From Hyperoodon ampullatus (lineage: Eukaryota > Chordata > Mammalia > Artiodactyla > Ziphiidae): a stretch of DNA of 64,000 nucleotides. A program made the translations under genes and the position numbers. The notes beneath the pieces are model-generated. The model was not told the origin of the DNA. It saw only the letters and a list, made by a program, of their open reading frames with translations, and did not search any database. Below are positions 31,151 to 43,685 of the stretch, piece by piece (position 1 is the stretch's first letter; each line of letters starts with the position of its first letter). The stretch spans positions 124,001 through 188,000 of the forward strand of contig OX457072.1 in NCBI GenBank assembly GCA_949752795.1, written 5' to 3'.

Positions 31151-31265
31151 TATAGAAGTCTAACTATTTGTACTAAAATTTGGCATAAGGGGCTTTTGCT
31201 TAGCTTTGGAGATGTTTCTGTATGTTTATTTTCATACAGAATCATGAATCTTAGAGAAGTGAAAA
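31151..31265 (+). repeat. Unclassified repeat, copy B
   Basis: It matches copy A at 28014-28357 as described there. This copy is uninterrupted and keeps the phrase 'tatgtttattttcatacag', which the SINE splits in copy A. Confidence 0.6.
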
Positions 31266-32224
31266 GCTCATGGATCCATGATTGATAAGTGGAGGAGGTG
31301 TCTGGACAGAGAGAAGATGCACGGTTAGAAACAGAGCAGCCAGCTGCCAGCTCAGGGCTATTTCTTTGGCCTCACTGCTTTCCTCTCTGTAGAATTTCTG
31401 CCGCATGTTATCTAATTATGATGGTAACGTAAGTTAGATTTTCTTCCTCATATTTCTGATTTGTCCTCTGTTGTGCTTTGAAATAAGTCTGGATTTTGTA
31501 TTTTTAAAGATAGCTTTTGGTATGCATTGTAAACTCTCTTTCTTACTATTACCTATCTTATGCCCACTGGTATTTCATCATTTACTTATCTTTAGTGCAG
31601 GTATCTATCTCGGCTGCCTTTCCTTTTCCTCCAGTAGGCTATACTATACTAACATACTTACTGTGGGCATGATTCCTGCATGTGCTTGAAATCTGGTCAC
31701 ATTTTGAAAGAGACATTTCAGAATATATAGGTAATTTGTAAAAACCATATTTCTCAGTTTCATCTAAAGTTCAATTGGACTGGAAATTGTTAAGACATAC
31801 ACACTTCAAGATCATTATCTAGCTGTCCTAACTTTATTGTACTAGTAAATTGATATTAGGAATAATTAAGTGGATGCTATGTTATATGTTGACTTTACAC
31901 CTAGGAAAAATTTTGAATTGTAGTCTTGTTTTGTTCATTGTTCAGTATGTCTTTTTTTTTTTCTTCCTTTAAAAAAATTACCTAATGCAAATACTAGTAT
32001 TTGAGGAGATAGAGCTCAGCTTTCCTCAGCTGGTTTCCCTAAAAAATTTATTTCCAATATAAAGATGATGGTACTAAAGTTAAGAAACAAATAGGAAAAT
32101 CAAAGGTTTCCTTATTATTTCTAGTACTTTTGGCTCCAGGTATCTGAGAGTTGGATTTTCTCATATTCAAGAAGAGACTGAGAATCCCTTCATTAGTCTG
32201 AGATTTGATTTATCATTCTTGATA
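31266..32224. other. Unassigned sequence
   Basis: No gene or repeat recognised. Confidence 0.5.
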
Positions 32225-32540
32225 CCTAGCTCAGAGATTGGCATGTGGTAAATCTTCACCAAATGTTGACTGAATCACGGAATTAATGAAGTTAGAACCA
32301 AGTATGTTACAAATCTATCGTGATGGAAACAAATCAGTGGTTGACGAGATTGGGGTAAGGGATTGACTACATACAAAGGAGAAACGTGAGTTTTCAAGGT
32401 GAGGGAGCTGTCCTTCCTGTACTGTGGCAATGCATATACAACTCGGCATTTGTTACAACCTATAGAACTGTGAACCCCAAAACGAATTTTACTCTGCACA
32501 TTTAAATAAATCAATCAAATAAATCAGGTTGTCAGGGGAA
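32225..32540 (+). mobile_element. Probable old LINE tail and L1 3'UTR remnant
   Basis: 'gcatgtggtaaatcttcacc' near 32240 is L2/MIR-tail-like. 'caaatcagtggttgacgaga', 'tatagaactgtgaacccc' and 'attttactctgcacattta' (32330-32510) follow the layout of an old L1 3'UTR. Limits are approximate. Confidence 0.4.
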
Positions 32541-32944
32541 CCCAAGACAGAATGCAGACTGTGGTGACTTATGTAACTTCACTCAAAGGTTTGAGGAAGA
32601 GGGTACTGATCTAAGTAACTTTGGCTGAATACCCTAAGGCTAAAAACAAAAAGAACTGGATACATACATTGTACTCTAGTCTATGTTTCTTTCTCACAGC
32701 TATGACTTAGCAGTTTTGAAAATACTTTGCATGTGTACTGTGTTGAGCACATAAGTAAATATAACTCGTATTGTAGATACTGAGAGCTGGGGGAGAGTGA
32801 AGTTACAAATAAGCAGTGGGAAATGCTGACATGAACTCCATGGCTCTGTATTGGAGTTGAGTGTATCAGTTTGAACTTGTGTGCTTTCTTTTTTTTTAAA
32901 AAAAGTATATATAGATAGGTAGATAGATGCAAGAAAGAAGTATA
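32541..32944. other. Unassigned sequence
   Basis: No gene or repeat recognised. Confidence 0.45.
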
Positions 32945-32953
32945 GAAGTGTGT

Positions 32954-32985
<32 letters not shown>

Positions 32986-33990
32986 ATAATTTCCTGTCTC
33001 TTCCACTGAGGGGGCCTAGAAGCAGTGAGCAACAAGTAAACCTAGTGGCCCAGGTCATGGTTTTCAATACTACACTCCAATACAAGGAATCAGGGCTCTT
33101 TAGAAAAAAGTGGCTGAATCTGTGGCCAGGGCAGAGAAAACATAAGATGAGCCTGGGGCATCTTTGGTTGTCAGAAAATAAGAAAGTATTCAAAAAAGAG
33201 TGTTGGGAGGAATGTCCAAAGGACATATTCAGTCTGTGGCTAAAGCTGGAACAATTGGAGCAGTGAGGTAAGGAATGATAATATTGAATTATAACCCAAA
33301 GAATAAAATAAATATCCATGAGTCCATACTGATACAGATACATGATCGAGTAAATAAATAAATAAATAAATAGTAGAGAAAGAACAACTTAGAAAAGAAT
33401 TTCAACAAATGTAGAAGGAATGAGGGAAATAGGAAGTCATCTTTAGACCAGAACAATAATAATTGCTGAGGGTAAGATCCATCAGGGAATGTTAAAATCA
33501 GTGGGCAAAACTTTATGAGAAACAGGATAAATTTGTATGACTTTAAAATATTTCCCCCCAAATATTTCTTAGTTACACAGGGGAAAACAGTACTTTACAT
33601 GTTGAACCCTGGCAGGCACCCCCTTAACCAAGTGATCAATGTTACTGACATCGATATTATGTACTCTCTGATGTGATGAACTGAGGGCACACCACCACAA
33701 AGTTCCTGACTTCTGTCTAATCATGAGAAAATATTATGCAAATCCAAGTCGATTGACATTCTACAAAATACCTGAACAATACTTCTCTAAGGTGCCAAGT
33801 TTGAAAGACAAGGAGAGAAGAACCATCACAGATGGGAGGAGAATTGGGAGACATGACAGTTAAATGCTGTGTGCGATCCTGGATTGGATTCTGAAGACTA
33901 CATAGAAACTCTTTGTTATCTTTGTAACTCTCCTGTATGTCTAAAGTTTTATCAAAGCAGGAAGTTTAAAAAAAAAATCCTGCCATTTAA
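32945..33990 (+). mobile_element. Probable old L1 3'UTR (long L1M type)
   Basis: It starts in a (GT)n tract at 32951-32986 and continues with 'gggaatgttaaaatcagtgg', 'actctctgatgtgatgaact' and 'tttgtaactctcctgtatg', consistent with the long 3'UTR of ancient L1s. It contains a (TAAA)n tract at about 33350-33373. Coding content is nil on both strands despite a long minus frame. Confidence 0.45.
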
Positions 33991-35345
33991 AACTCTCTTC
34001 TTTTAATTGAGGTTGTCATCATCTTTTTATATTCATGTATATTTTGTAAGCACTGCCCTCACAGATAGGTATATATAGTAGACACGCATGTGTGCACACA
34101 TGCACACACACACACACACAAAAGCAGGGAGGTTCATTTCTCTATCATTCTGTGTAGATGGAATAGTTTCTGAAGGATTATCAGAAGGTCTTTGCATAGA
34201 AATTTTATAATTCTTATGCCAAGGCTGTCTAAATTGTTGAAGTGCTTCTGTATAACATGGTGGAATGCCATAGGAGAGTATATCCTTATAGCAAATGTAT
34301 AATATAAATGGTGATTTTATATAAAGTTAACTGATATGGTGTTTTAATTTGTTGGTTAGATGGTCATATCATAGAAATACAGAGTAGAATTGACTTTTTA
34401 ATTATAGCAAAATTTTAAGCCTAGGCCTACTTCTAGATGCAGTTTTGGTCCATGTATACTTAGTTATCAGTTAGTATCAAGATATTTAGATTAGTTTTAA
34501 CATTCATCTGAGTCAGTCATATTTGGTTGAAAAAAAGAAGTGTTTATTTGAAGGTAAACCATGCATATTTAAATTCTTTGACTTCCTGGGTTAGTATTAA
34601 TTACAACTTACTTTAAACATGATTTGAAATAATTATGAACAAATAATTATGTTATAATTTTGAAAAAGTAAGGTTTAAAGTACATTATAGTTTTAAGAGA
34701 GTAAGTGTTCAATATTCTTTAACGTTTTACTATGTTGAGAAAAATCATTTGACTGTGTAGTTCTGTTTTGATCTGGAGTCTAGGCCATAAAAATATCAGC
34801 ATCAGAGTTAAAGACCTTATATGCTTGTTTGCTTTCACTTAGACATGGGATATCTGCTGCTGTAAGACGAGAGATCTATAAAAGTAGTAAATAATTAAGA
34901 CTAAAAGCTAAAGGGTTTAAGGGTGAATAAACATCTGTCATTTCGTTGTTGACTTCTGCCAGTGTAGACTGCTGAATGTTTGTGGTTTGAATCTTGTTCA
35001 CTCTGAGCATTCTAGGACTTGTGTGGGTTTCCCCCATATTAGGAGGTGATTGTGAGCTGCTGTAGTTCACGGTGAGATTGAACTATCCTAATGTTAGACC
35101 AAGGATGGCATTTTTGGAGTAGGAGAAAAGGAGGATGGCAAAAACTAAAGGAAGACTAGTGTTTTCTCTGAAAGAAAGTATATAGACTCGCTGCCACATT
35201 GTGTGCTCCTTGCCTTCTCCTTTGCATCTTACCTTTGTGGATGGGCTAACGTAACCTGTATGGGAATGACATAACTTTGGTACCTCTTACCTGTTCTGAC
35301 AGCATCGCGTAAGACGACTGAACCGTGGCCCACGTTTTTCTCCAG
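33991..35345. other. Unassigned sequence with a (CA)n tract
   Basis: A CA microsatellite lies at 34096-34120. Otherwise there is no recognisable repeat or gene. Confidence 0.5.
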
Positions 35346-35441
35346 GGCTTTCTGTGGAAGCGAGTCAGTGCACTGTTTCTGGCTTTCCGTGCCGTCCCTC
35401 CTCCCATTGCCAGTGCCTCGGGGTGCATTGGAAGTTTCCAG
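35346..35441 (+). other. Exon-like segment (speculative)
   Basis: A 96-base segment is preceded by 'acgtttttctccag', a good splice acceptor, and followed by 'gtaaag' after 'tttccag', a good donor. Its length is a multiple of three and all three forward frames are open. It is about 56% GC in an AT-rich setting. No protein family is recognised, and chance splice-site pairs are common, so this is only a candidate. Confidence 0.2.
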
Positions 35442-36648
35442 GTAAAGCAGTAGAGGAGGAGGCACAGAGGAGGGCCAGGGTGCGGATTCACAGTGTTCTG
35501 GGAGGGGCCCAGAGGAAGTGTTAAAAGTGAACCACATGGAGTAGGGGCTAAAACTTATCTGAATTACAAATGTACCAAACACTGAAAAGCCCTCATCATA
35601 TTTCAGTATCTTGTATCATCATATTTAAAAACCGATTAAAATGGGAGCTGAGATTATTTTTAGCGTGGATTTCAACACCTTTCTTTGTGCTTGTGCCAAG
35701 AACACAGTGTTCTGTTAAGTCTTCAGTGACGAAGGTTACTGGCTTGCTGCCAGCCAGGGTCAAGTTCATTCAGATAAGTTTCAGTGTAGATTCTAAACTG
35801 AGTGAGGAACACTCCTCTGTCTTGGCATGTTAGGTGGGTCTGGAGAATTAGTTTTAAAAACAAGATTATTAATACTTTTGTCTTTCAGGGATGTGGTTTT
35901 TATGGCTTCATATACAAACAATGCTTTTGACACCGATATCACGTTTTTGTCTGTTTATTGACTCTCCGTGTCTGAATTGGTGAAACATCACTGCTCTCTT
36001 AACCATACCAGGCAAGTATCTAGTAGGTGCCGTATGAACTCTACTGTGTCATGTAAGGTGTTGCATTATACTACTGAAGAAAACACATAGTATTCAAAAG
36101 GTGCTTTCCTCAGTCACTAATGCAAATTAAAGCTGGAAAAGGTGGATTAAAAGCAAGAAAAATACTATCAAATGTCCATCTTTAAGGATTTTATTCAGCC
36201 TTTCACTCATTGGAATGAATGGTTCTTGCTTAGTTTCTTGGTTTTTTTCTCACTTACCAACTTTGTTTTCCACTGTCAGAAATGCCCTGACCCTGTTGTA
36301 TTAAAAATGCAGTAAGTATACAGAAAGCTAATGATTAGAGCAGCTTTGCCTGAAAATTATACATTTAAACAATTTTTTTCCAAAACTAATTTGCATATGT
36401 GTAAGTGAGTGAGCAAACATATCTTGCCTCATACTAGCTCGCTAGATCCTTGGAAGTTTACTTTTTTTCCTTTTCATTCTAGTATTTAACCAAGGATATG
36501 AAGTTTCTGTTGATATTGATAAAGGTTTTAAAGAAGTCTTGCATTACTGTCTGTTGGAATATGTGATTTTGGGGGGTGATGTCTGCTAATATTTCTTTTT
36601 TTGTGATTGATCACTGTCTTATTCATAATGCCTTTCTGGAATCTGGCA
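35442..36648. other. Unassigned sequence
   Basis: It contains a second weak exon-like pattern: an acceptor 'tttgtctttcag' at 35888 and a GC-type donor 'cag|gcaagt' at 36012. Nothing else is recognisable. Confidence 0.3.
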
Positions 36649-36748
36649 GGATGCCTTGTCCTCAGCTGCTCACCATGTACTGACAGCTTGGCCAGTTAAT
36701 GGATGACAGTCGCATCACACATCAGACTTATGATGATGGGGCATTTAG
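36649..36748 (+). other. Exon-like segment with a possible start codon (speculative)
   Basis: An acceptor-like 'tttctggaatctggcag' precedes a 100-base segment that ends 'gcatttag' before a 'gtatgg' donor. Inside, a TGA is followed in the same frame six codons later by ATG GAT GAC. That frame is then open to the donor and encodes about 16 residues beginning MDDSRITHQ. A stop then a start then an open frame to a donor is the pattern of a first coding exon. I do not recognise the peptide, and no further exon is identified downstream. Confidence 0.25.
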
Positions 36749-38089
36749 GTATGGGAACATATTTTATATCAAAAAATAATCAAATGAAGCAAATCATAAA
36801 TATATGCTTTTACAGGCTTATATTAAGTATTTAAAGCCAAACATGTTAGCAAAAGCTATAATATGAACATCTCTTTCAGGCATTTTTCTGCATGGGTTAC
36901 TTTTGCTGGGCTTCCAGTAAAGCTTGAACAGAAGAAACTTTTTTTCCCCCATCAAATCTTCCTTTGGCAAAAATACTAATTTATTGCTCTTCCAAGGACC
37001 TTTGAACAGTATTAAATGCTGTTAATGTAGATTGAGTATACATAAATTTCTCAGAAAGCCTTAGAATGTTGAATGCTGGAAGGAGTATACTACTTCCTTC
37101 CCCTCCTTCCTCAGGAGACATGTCGTAGCGCTAGTCGAAAGCTAGGGTTTGAGTATCACGTCACCACAGTGCCCTTCTTGCTCCCACTGTGTCCTTTGTC
37201 ATAGCTCCCAGTAAGCACTGCCTTACGCGCCTTTCTCCCCAACTGGACTGAAGTTGCCTGAGGGCCTGGGTCATCGTGAACGAGTGAGTAGAGGTAAGAC
37301 AGGCGGCTGGGTAGAGGCAGGGATTGTTTGAAAACACTGCTGGCAAGACTCATACACTCATGAGTTAAATACCTGCATCTGTGGTGAAAGCAGAACTAAA
37401 TACAACTGTTCAAACATTCAATTCTCATGAAAATAGAATCGGTGATATTATACTTTTTATTCTGTATTTATTCCCTTAAATTTCTCTACTTTTATCAGAC
37501 AGTCTTATGCCTATATTGAGGGTGACAGGACAAAGTTGAGGGATCAGAGCATGATTTCTCACTCTGAGTATCTGTCAGTACTGAAACTTTCATATCATAT
37601 TGGAGAATACTTAACAAAATATGTGTCCTGATACCATCGGAATTTTCATCTGTGAGAAAAACTAAGTAGAGAAAGATTCTGTACTTAATTAAGGGAAAGA
37701 GTTAAAGAAATGAGTGTGTAATAAGCATGCATGATCACATGGCTTGGCCATTTGAAAATGTATTACCAAAATTTCATATGATAATTAAATTCCAAGTAGA
37801 GAGCTCGTTAACAAAGCTAATGCGTCTCATAGGTTGAACGTGTGGAAATGATCTGTATAACGTATATTTCCAGGAGAAATTGTAATGAAAAACATTCCTG
37901 AGTAGACAGCACATTTGAGGTAGGTGGGGGCAGGGAAGGGTTGCATCTGATACCTAAAATAAGACCAGTATATACATAAAGCCCTAGAAAATTTGGATGT
38001 TGAACTTCAGTTTTTAAAACTTGTACAGTAAGGACGTCTGCTATTATGTGGGTTTCTGACTGATATACAGAGTCCTAGAGGATCTTGCT
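36749..38089. other. Unassigned sequence
   Basis: No repeat recognised. A slightly GC-richer patch at 37180-37300 is weakly L2-like. Confidence 0.45.
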
Positions 38090-38240
38090 TATGTATATTT
38101 TTCTCATTCAGTTTCCACAGTGGCCCTGTTGAGGTGGGCATTACTGTCTCTGTTGTGCCTGTGGGAAGATTTGGCTGAGTCTCAAATTAAAACCTTGCCC
38201 AGCATTACTCTGCTGGTAAAGGGCAGATGAGGACAACAAT
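38090..38240 (-). mobile_element. Probable MIR fragment
   Basis: 'tgttgaggtgggcattactg', 'gggaagatttggctgagtc' and 'ttgcccagcattactctg' follow the antisense MIR order, with high divergence. Confidence 0.5.
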
Positions 38241-39697
38241 GGAATCTTTGATTTAGGTCTTAAGAGAAAAAGAATCTCCTTGTATTCTCATCAGTTTAAG
38301 TTGAGTGCTCATGTAAAAGGTTTTGATTCTTAAATAAGTAGGAAATTAAGGAATAGGGGGAAATGTGAATTTATCAACGGGGATTGTAAGGGAACACATT
38401 AAACTTTCTATACTAACATGTTTCTTGTTCATCTTTTACTTAGAGTCTTCCATCCAAATTTCTGGGCCTTGACACACCTTGCGATTTGGATCTAAGCGGG
38501 GGGGGTGGGAAATCATTCCACTGTGTTTCCACGTCCCAACACCCACTCCCTAGCCACCAGTCAGAACTTGTGCTTATCTTGCCTGTGTTGGAGACGTCAG
38601 CACACTGCTCTGCTTAGTGTGTATCTTATAGTTTTTAAAGATGTCCCACTAGGTTGTAGGATGTCTACGTGAAAAAAGCACTGAGTGTGGAGGGGTTTAG
38701 GAAGGCCAAGAGAAGGAGGACATTTGCCTAAGTCAAACTTCTTTCCTTTATCTTATTTTTACTCCATCATTTCACTTTGGTATGGGCTGCATTCTTTCTG
38801 TGGTATGATGGAGCAAGATAGCATTTATTTTCCTCACCATATGATTTCTGCTTCTTTTACTGAGCTGAGCTTCTAAGAAGGAAAGCTCAAAGAGCCTCAA
38901 ACTCATTTCCATAAATATGTGCCTTTGTTTTTTTTACTTATAAGAAAGAGATTTGAAATCTGGAATTTCGAGTTCTGAAAAAAATTTGGGGAGGAAATGA
39001 GAAAGAAAGGAAAGGAGATTTCTTATGTGTTGGGGATGTAGTGTTTTTAAGCTGCATTAAGGTTAGTAAATAATATTAGAGGACATTAAATATGCATATT
39101 AAATATAAATATGCGTATTTGTGAGTGTTTACTCACTAAAATGTTCGTGGCTTACACGTATTTTATTCTGACAGTCTTTGCTCTCCACCCTGGTAAGAAT
39201 TGCCATACTTATTTATCAAATCTGTTAACAAGTAAACTGGGCTTTGGGCAGACCATTTCATTTTATTTTTTAATTTTAAAGAAATAAATATTGAGTGATT
39301 ATCTTATTTTTTTCCCAAATAACTGTATGTCCAAAATGATAGGTTTACAGGTACGTTCACTCCTGAGTTTGGCCCATTTTCCTGTGGTGGCAGGAGACAG
39401 GACCTAACACAGATTTTCTTAATTTAAGATTAAGGTTTAAGGCTAAGATCTCCTTCTCTCTGCCCCACAGCAGTCTTGTGAAGAGAAGATGATTAAATAC
39501 ATTCACACCTGTGCCGTCTGCAGTTGTCTCTAAATATGGAATGTCATTGGCTTAGATTGTCTCATAAGAATTTCTCAGTTCTAGAGCACTTTCTCACCTT
39601 TATATCAGTAGGAAAATTTTAAAGATTTTGTTGTCATGTAATATATTTCTTTCTTTTTTATGGGTTTTTGTCCTGCCCATAGTTATTTATGTTTAAG
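38241..39697. other. Unassigned sequence
   Basis: No gene or repeat recognised. A run of eight G bases lies near 38500. Confidence 0.5.
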
Positions 39698-39708
39698 AAG
39701 TTAGGATG

Positions 39709-39912
39709 GGGCTTCCCTGGTGGCGCAGTGGTTGAGAGTCCACCTGCCGATGCAGGGGACACGGGTTCGTGCCCCGGTTCGGGAAGATCCCACATGCCGC
39801 GGAGCGGCTGGGCCCGTGAGCCATGGCCGCTGAGCCTGCGTGTCCGGAGCCTGTGCTCCGCAACGGGAGGGGCCACAGCAGTGAGAGGCCCGCGTACCGC
39901 AAAAAAAAAAAA
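39709..39912 (+). mobile_element. CHR-2-type SINE
   Basis: A complete copy. The TSD 'aagttaggatg' lies at 39698-39708 and 39913-39923. A short (CA)n tract follows at 39931-39946. Confidence 0.95.
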
Positions 39913-39946
39913 AAGTTAGGATGTAAGATACACACACACACACACC

Positions 39947-41364
39947 TCTTTTTTTTTGAGTTTTCTCTGCATTATTAACTGATAATCACAATAACTTTTC
40001 TATAGTCTCTCTAGCTGGAGGTAATTAGAATTAATGTTTTTGTATAATTTATTTTCATCTTAAGACATTAACTCTTAGTGTGAGTGGGGTTTCCTGGACA
40101 TCTGGTAATGAGAATGAGGCGTTTTACTTCTATAGATTTTTAGTAGAGTTCTGTTTTTATATTATTTGTGGCACATTAGATGAAGAATTCATATCACCTC
40201 TGTTATCATTGTGTTGGAACACTGTTAGTCCCAAACGTTGACAGTGGCACAGTCAAGGCGTCTGCTTGTTTGGGAGCCCCAAGTCCCAGTTCTGTGTGTC
40301 AGAGCATGTGAAGGAGTCTGAGATGGCCTTCCTTTTTGGCCGTACCCACAGGGGCAAAATCGAAAAGAGAGTTAATGAATACAGTATAGTGATTTTATGT
40401 CTTACCTTTTCTTCCAGGATGAAGGTGGGGTATGAATTTGTTTTAATTCTTTCTGTTTTCCTCGAAAATTAACTTAACCGCTGCAGATAAACTTGAGATT
40501 AAATCTCAACTTTATGCCTTATAGAGTTTGTATGTGTCCTACAGTTTAGGGTAGAGAGCATCCCACCTCTGAAGAAAGTACAGTAATTGTGGGGGTGTGT
40601 GTTTCATGTATTTTTTTGTGTCTCAAGAATATATCATAAATGGTAGTTCTCATTTTGGAATGTACCACTAGCTTTCTCCTCCCAGGTATTCTTCCTTCTT
40701 TGAAAGATGGATCCTCAGTAATGACAAACCGTAACAGTGTGGTCAGGATTGGCTTTCATACTGAATCATATGGATGTATGTATATGTGTAAAACTGTTTG
40801 AAAGAGCCTGGAACACTCTTTTTACAGAAATGGAGAGTGGCTTTCCCAGAAAACAGGCAACAAGAATCATTGCTGTGTGGCTGGTTATTTCTCATTAGTC
40901 CTTAAGCAGCCAAAGGATATCACTCTCAAATTGTAATTCAGTTTATTCTGCTCATTCTGCTCACCTTGGAGCCTGGAGAAATTTATTCTGCTCACCTTGT
41001 TTGCCATTGATTCATCTGTATAGGAACAAGTCCCAGGGTAGGAGGCCTGTGGATGCTTGTGGACCAGGCAAGTGATACAAACCATTAGGGCCCAGAGGGC
41101 CTGGCTGAGCACAAGAACTGTTAGTAAGCTCTAGCCAGCTGTTGCCTTGCAGGAGTGTGATTTCAGCACTGCCAGATCCTCTCAGTTTCAAGAGAAGCTA
41201 TCAATCAGATCTGCCTGTGAAATCTCCCAATTTCTACATGTAGGCAACTAGTTCAAAGAAAAATAAAAACAAAAAGTGAAAAACTCTGTAGGGCAAAAAG
41301 CAAAAATGAAAACTTCTCTGCTGGCTGCCAGTTTGCCTCCTGTGCTTTAAAGTATCTTTACAAG
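39947..41364. other. Unassigned sequence
   Basis: A short direct repeat, 'tttattctgctca' (40944 and 40984), occurs near 40940-40990. No gene recognised. Confidence 0.45.
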
Positions 41365-41492
41365 TTTGGCTTGTTTAGATTCCACATATAAGTGATACCA
41401 TGCAGTACTTGTCTTTGTCTGCCTGACTTATTTCACTTAGTGTAATGGCCTCAAGCTCCTTCCATGTTGTCGCAAATGGCAAGATTTCACGG
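41365..41492 (-). mobile_element. L1 ORF2/3'UTR fragment, antisense
   Basis: 'gattccacatataagtgata', 'gacttatttcacttagtgta' and 'ccatgttgtcgcaaatggca' are the reverse complement of the L1 3' region. The match stops at about 41492. Confidence 0.8.
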
Positions 41493-42570
41493 TCTTTATT
41501 GTGGCATGGGCAGCCTCCTGTGTGCAGTTGCCACTTGTCTGCCCTCGCTGCAGGCCTGTGGCTGTTCTACTGGATGTGCCCTTGCTGTGTACAGCGCAGC
41601 GCTTCTAGCAAAAGAAGGAATCCACAAATGTTTGGGCGTGTTACCTCTAAAACTTTTCTTCTGTCAGAGAAGACCAGGTAAACACATATGGGTATTTCTG
41701 GAAGCATGAAGCTTCTTCTGGAGCATTGAGCTTTACAACAAGCTGTGGATGAATCTGCTCCATTCTGGCAATTACAGAGGTGGCTCTGCCTGGCCTCTTT
41801 TGGTACCAGGTTCACACAGTCCACATACCACAGGCAAGGACGGAAGCCTCCTCAATCCCAGAGTTCCCTTCCCCCAATCGGCAAACACTATTATTAAATT
41901 CTTCCAGAGATGTAAGTAAATGTATATGAAGATATGTCCCCTGACCTCTGTAAACAAATGACAGCATACTTGACACATAGCTCTGCACACGAAGTAACAC
42001 ATTTAGTGTGCCCAGACCCTTCCATAGTAGCTCAGGAAGTCTCCTTTTTACCGCTGTGGCACAGTGTCCGCACGTGGTGATACCGTTATCCATTTAGCTA
42101 TTCCTATGTGGGTGGACTTTCAGATTGTCTCCCATCTTTTACTTATGAAACAAAGCAACCCTTGTGCACATGCAATTTTGCACATGAAAATGCACATTTT
42201 TCCAAGTTCTATTTCTCTCCCTACTTTAAAACCTCTTTTGCTATGTGTCCTCGATGTCTAGACGAAGTAGTTTATTTTCCTAGAATCTTTTTTCCATTTA
42301 CTCCTATTTTAAGAGTCTTAAATATTATTCAATGTAAACATTAAATAAATTGACTTGTCTCCCACTCTGGATTGTTAATTATGCTATTACCTCATTCCTA
42401 CAGAGACCAGAATGGATGGCCTACTGTATTAACCTCTGTTTTAAAGATGTTCTTCCAGGCAAGGAGAAATAAAGAGATTATAAAAACAGGTGAAAGATAA
42501 GGACTGGAGATGTAGATTGGATCGTGGGGAAAATTGACTTAATTCTCTAGCTTCTTGTATGTGCTGCATA
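41493..42570. other. Unassigned sequence
   Basis: Weak antisense-L1-like text lies around 42050-42200. The rest holds no recognisable repeat. An 81-codon frame ending at 41709 overlaps L1 sequence and is not supported. Confidence 0.4.
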
Positions 42571-42718
42571 AGATGCTGAGGGATATGGAGAAGAACACAC
42601 ACACACACACACACACACAAGATGCTGAGGGATATGGAGAAGAACACACACACACACACACACACACAAGATGCTGAGGGATATGGAGAAGAACACACAC
42701 ACACACACACACACACAC
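42571..42718. repeat. Composite tandem repeat: 49-bp unit x 3 with embedded (CA)n
   Basis: 'agatgctgagggatatggag' begins at 42571, 42620 and 42669, exactly 49 bases apart. Each unit is about 25 bases of unique sequence plus a CA run of about 24 bases. The units appear identical apart from CA length at the end. Confidence 0.97.
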
Positions 42719-42779
42719 GTACAGTGCCCCTGTAAAAAACCTGATAGGAGCCAGAGCAAGATAAGGCTAATGCCAGGCG

Positions 42780-43560
42780 GTATGGGTGAAGAGGTCCTTG
42801 AGGCAGGTGGTAGGATGAGAGTGATCAGAAAAGCCTTTGTGGAGCTGACTCCTCAAGGCTAAGGCATGTCTGCCTGAGAGAGCAGTGCACAGAGCCTGAG
42901 GTGGGACTAGAAGGTGAGGAGTGCAGGCAGCTGACTCTGTGGTGTGGAGTTGGATTACGGGGTTTGAAGTATGAGCTCAGGCCCCAGGGAATGCTAAGTA
43001 TTGGCCTCTAGCCCTGGCCCCAGGAGCTCCTGTGTCCTTGACTGGGACAGGGGGCTGCTCTGGTTCCCGAGCGGGAGTTCCTGAGTCTGCTGAGTGGGGT
43101 GTTGGGGCCTTCACTGGCGTGTGCAGCGTGGGGCCAGTGTGTGCGTGGACAGGAGGAGAAGAGAAGAAGGTTCCAGGGAGGGGAGTTCAGGTTGGGAGAC
43201 CAGTGTTTCTAATGGCCCTGTTCTAGACAGAGTATGCTTGGGAATGGAGAGAGCGAGGAGTGTTAAGATTTATTGATGAATTAGTTTCAGTTCGGCTTGA
43301 TGTCAAAGAGCACACAGAGTAGAAGATAAAATCGCCATGTGCTGAGGCTGATACCCTGGAGCACTGGCTGCCTGCGGGCGCAATGGAAATCTCAGAACGG
43401 GTGACTCTGAAGGGGAAGGCTGTTAGTTCAGTTTTATCATGTGAGGTTGAGTGAGATATTCAAATATAAATGTCTCAGGCATTTGTAAAGATGAGTGAAT
43501 TAGGGATAAAAAAGCAGGAGGCATAGATTTGGGAGTTGTCTATAATTTTTTGGCTTTTGG
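42780..43560 (-). mobile_element. Possible L2 LINE, antisense
   Basis: 'agtgatcagaaaagcctttg', 'cagtgcacagagcctgaggt' and 'ggactagaaggtgagg' resemble the antisense 3' half of L2. It is diverged, and the right limit is a guess. Confidence 0.35.
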
Positions 43561-43685
43561 AATCTCAGGATTGAAAACTAAAATCTTTATATAGAGAGAA
43601 CCCAAGTACCCAGTTTCTAATCAGTGCCATAAAATTCTTCCTTGGTGACAAGTATTTTGATGCCAAGGTTTTGTGTTTTCTTTAT

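Noticed and set aside
32681..33343. 220-codon minus-strand frame
   Set aside because: It crosses a (GT)n tract, read as a Thr/His run, and old L1 3'UTR. There is no protein-like conservation pattern.
41464..41709. 81-codon frame with a plausible peptide
   Set aside because: Its start lies in an antisense L1 fragment and no family or splice structure supports it.
42571..42718. CRISPR-like array (regular 49-base spacing)
   Set aside because: The 'spacers' are identical CA runs and the host is a mammal. It is an ordinary composite tandem repeat.
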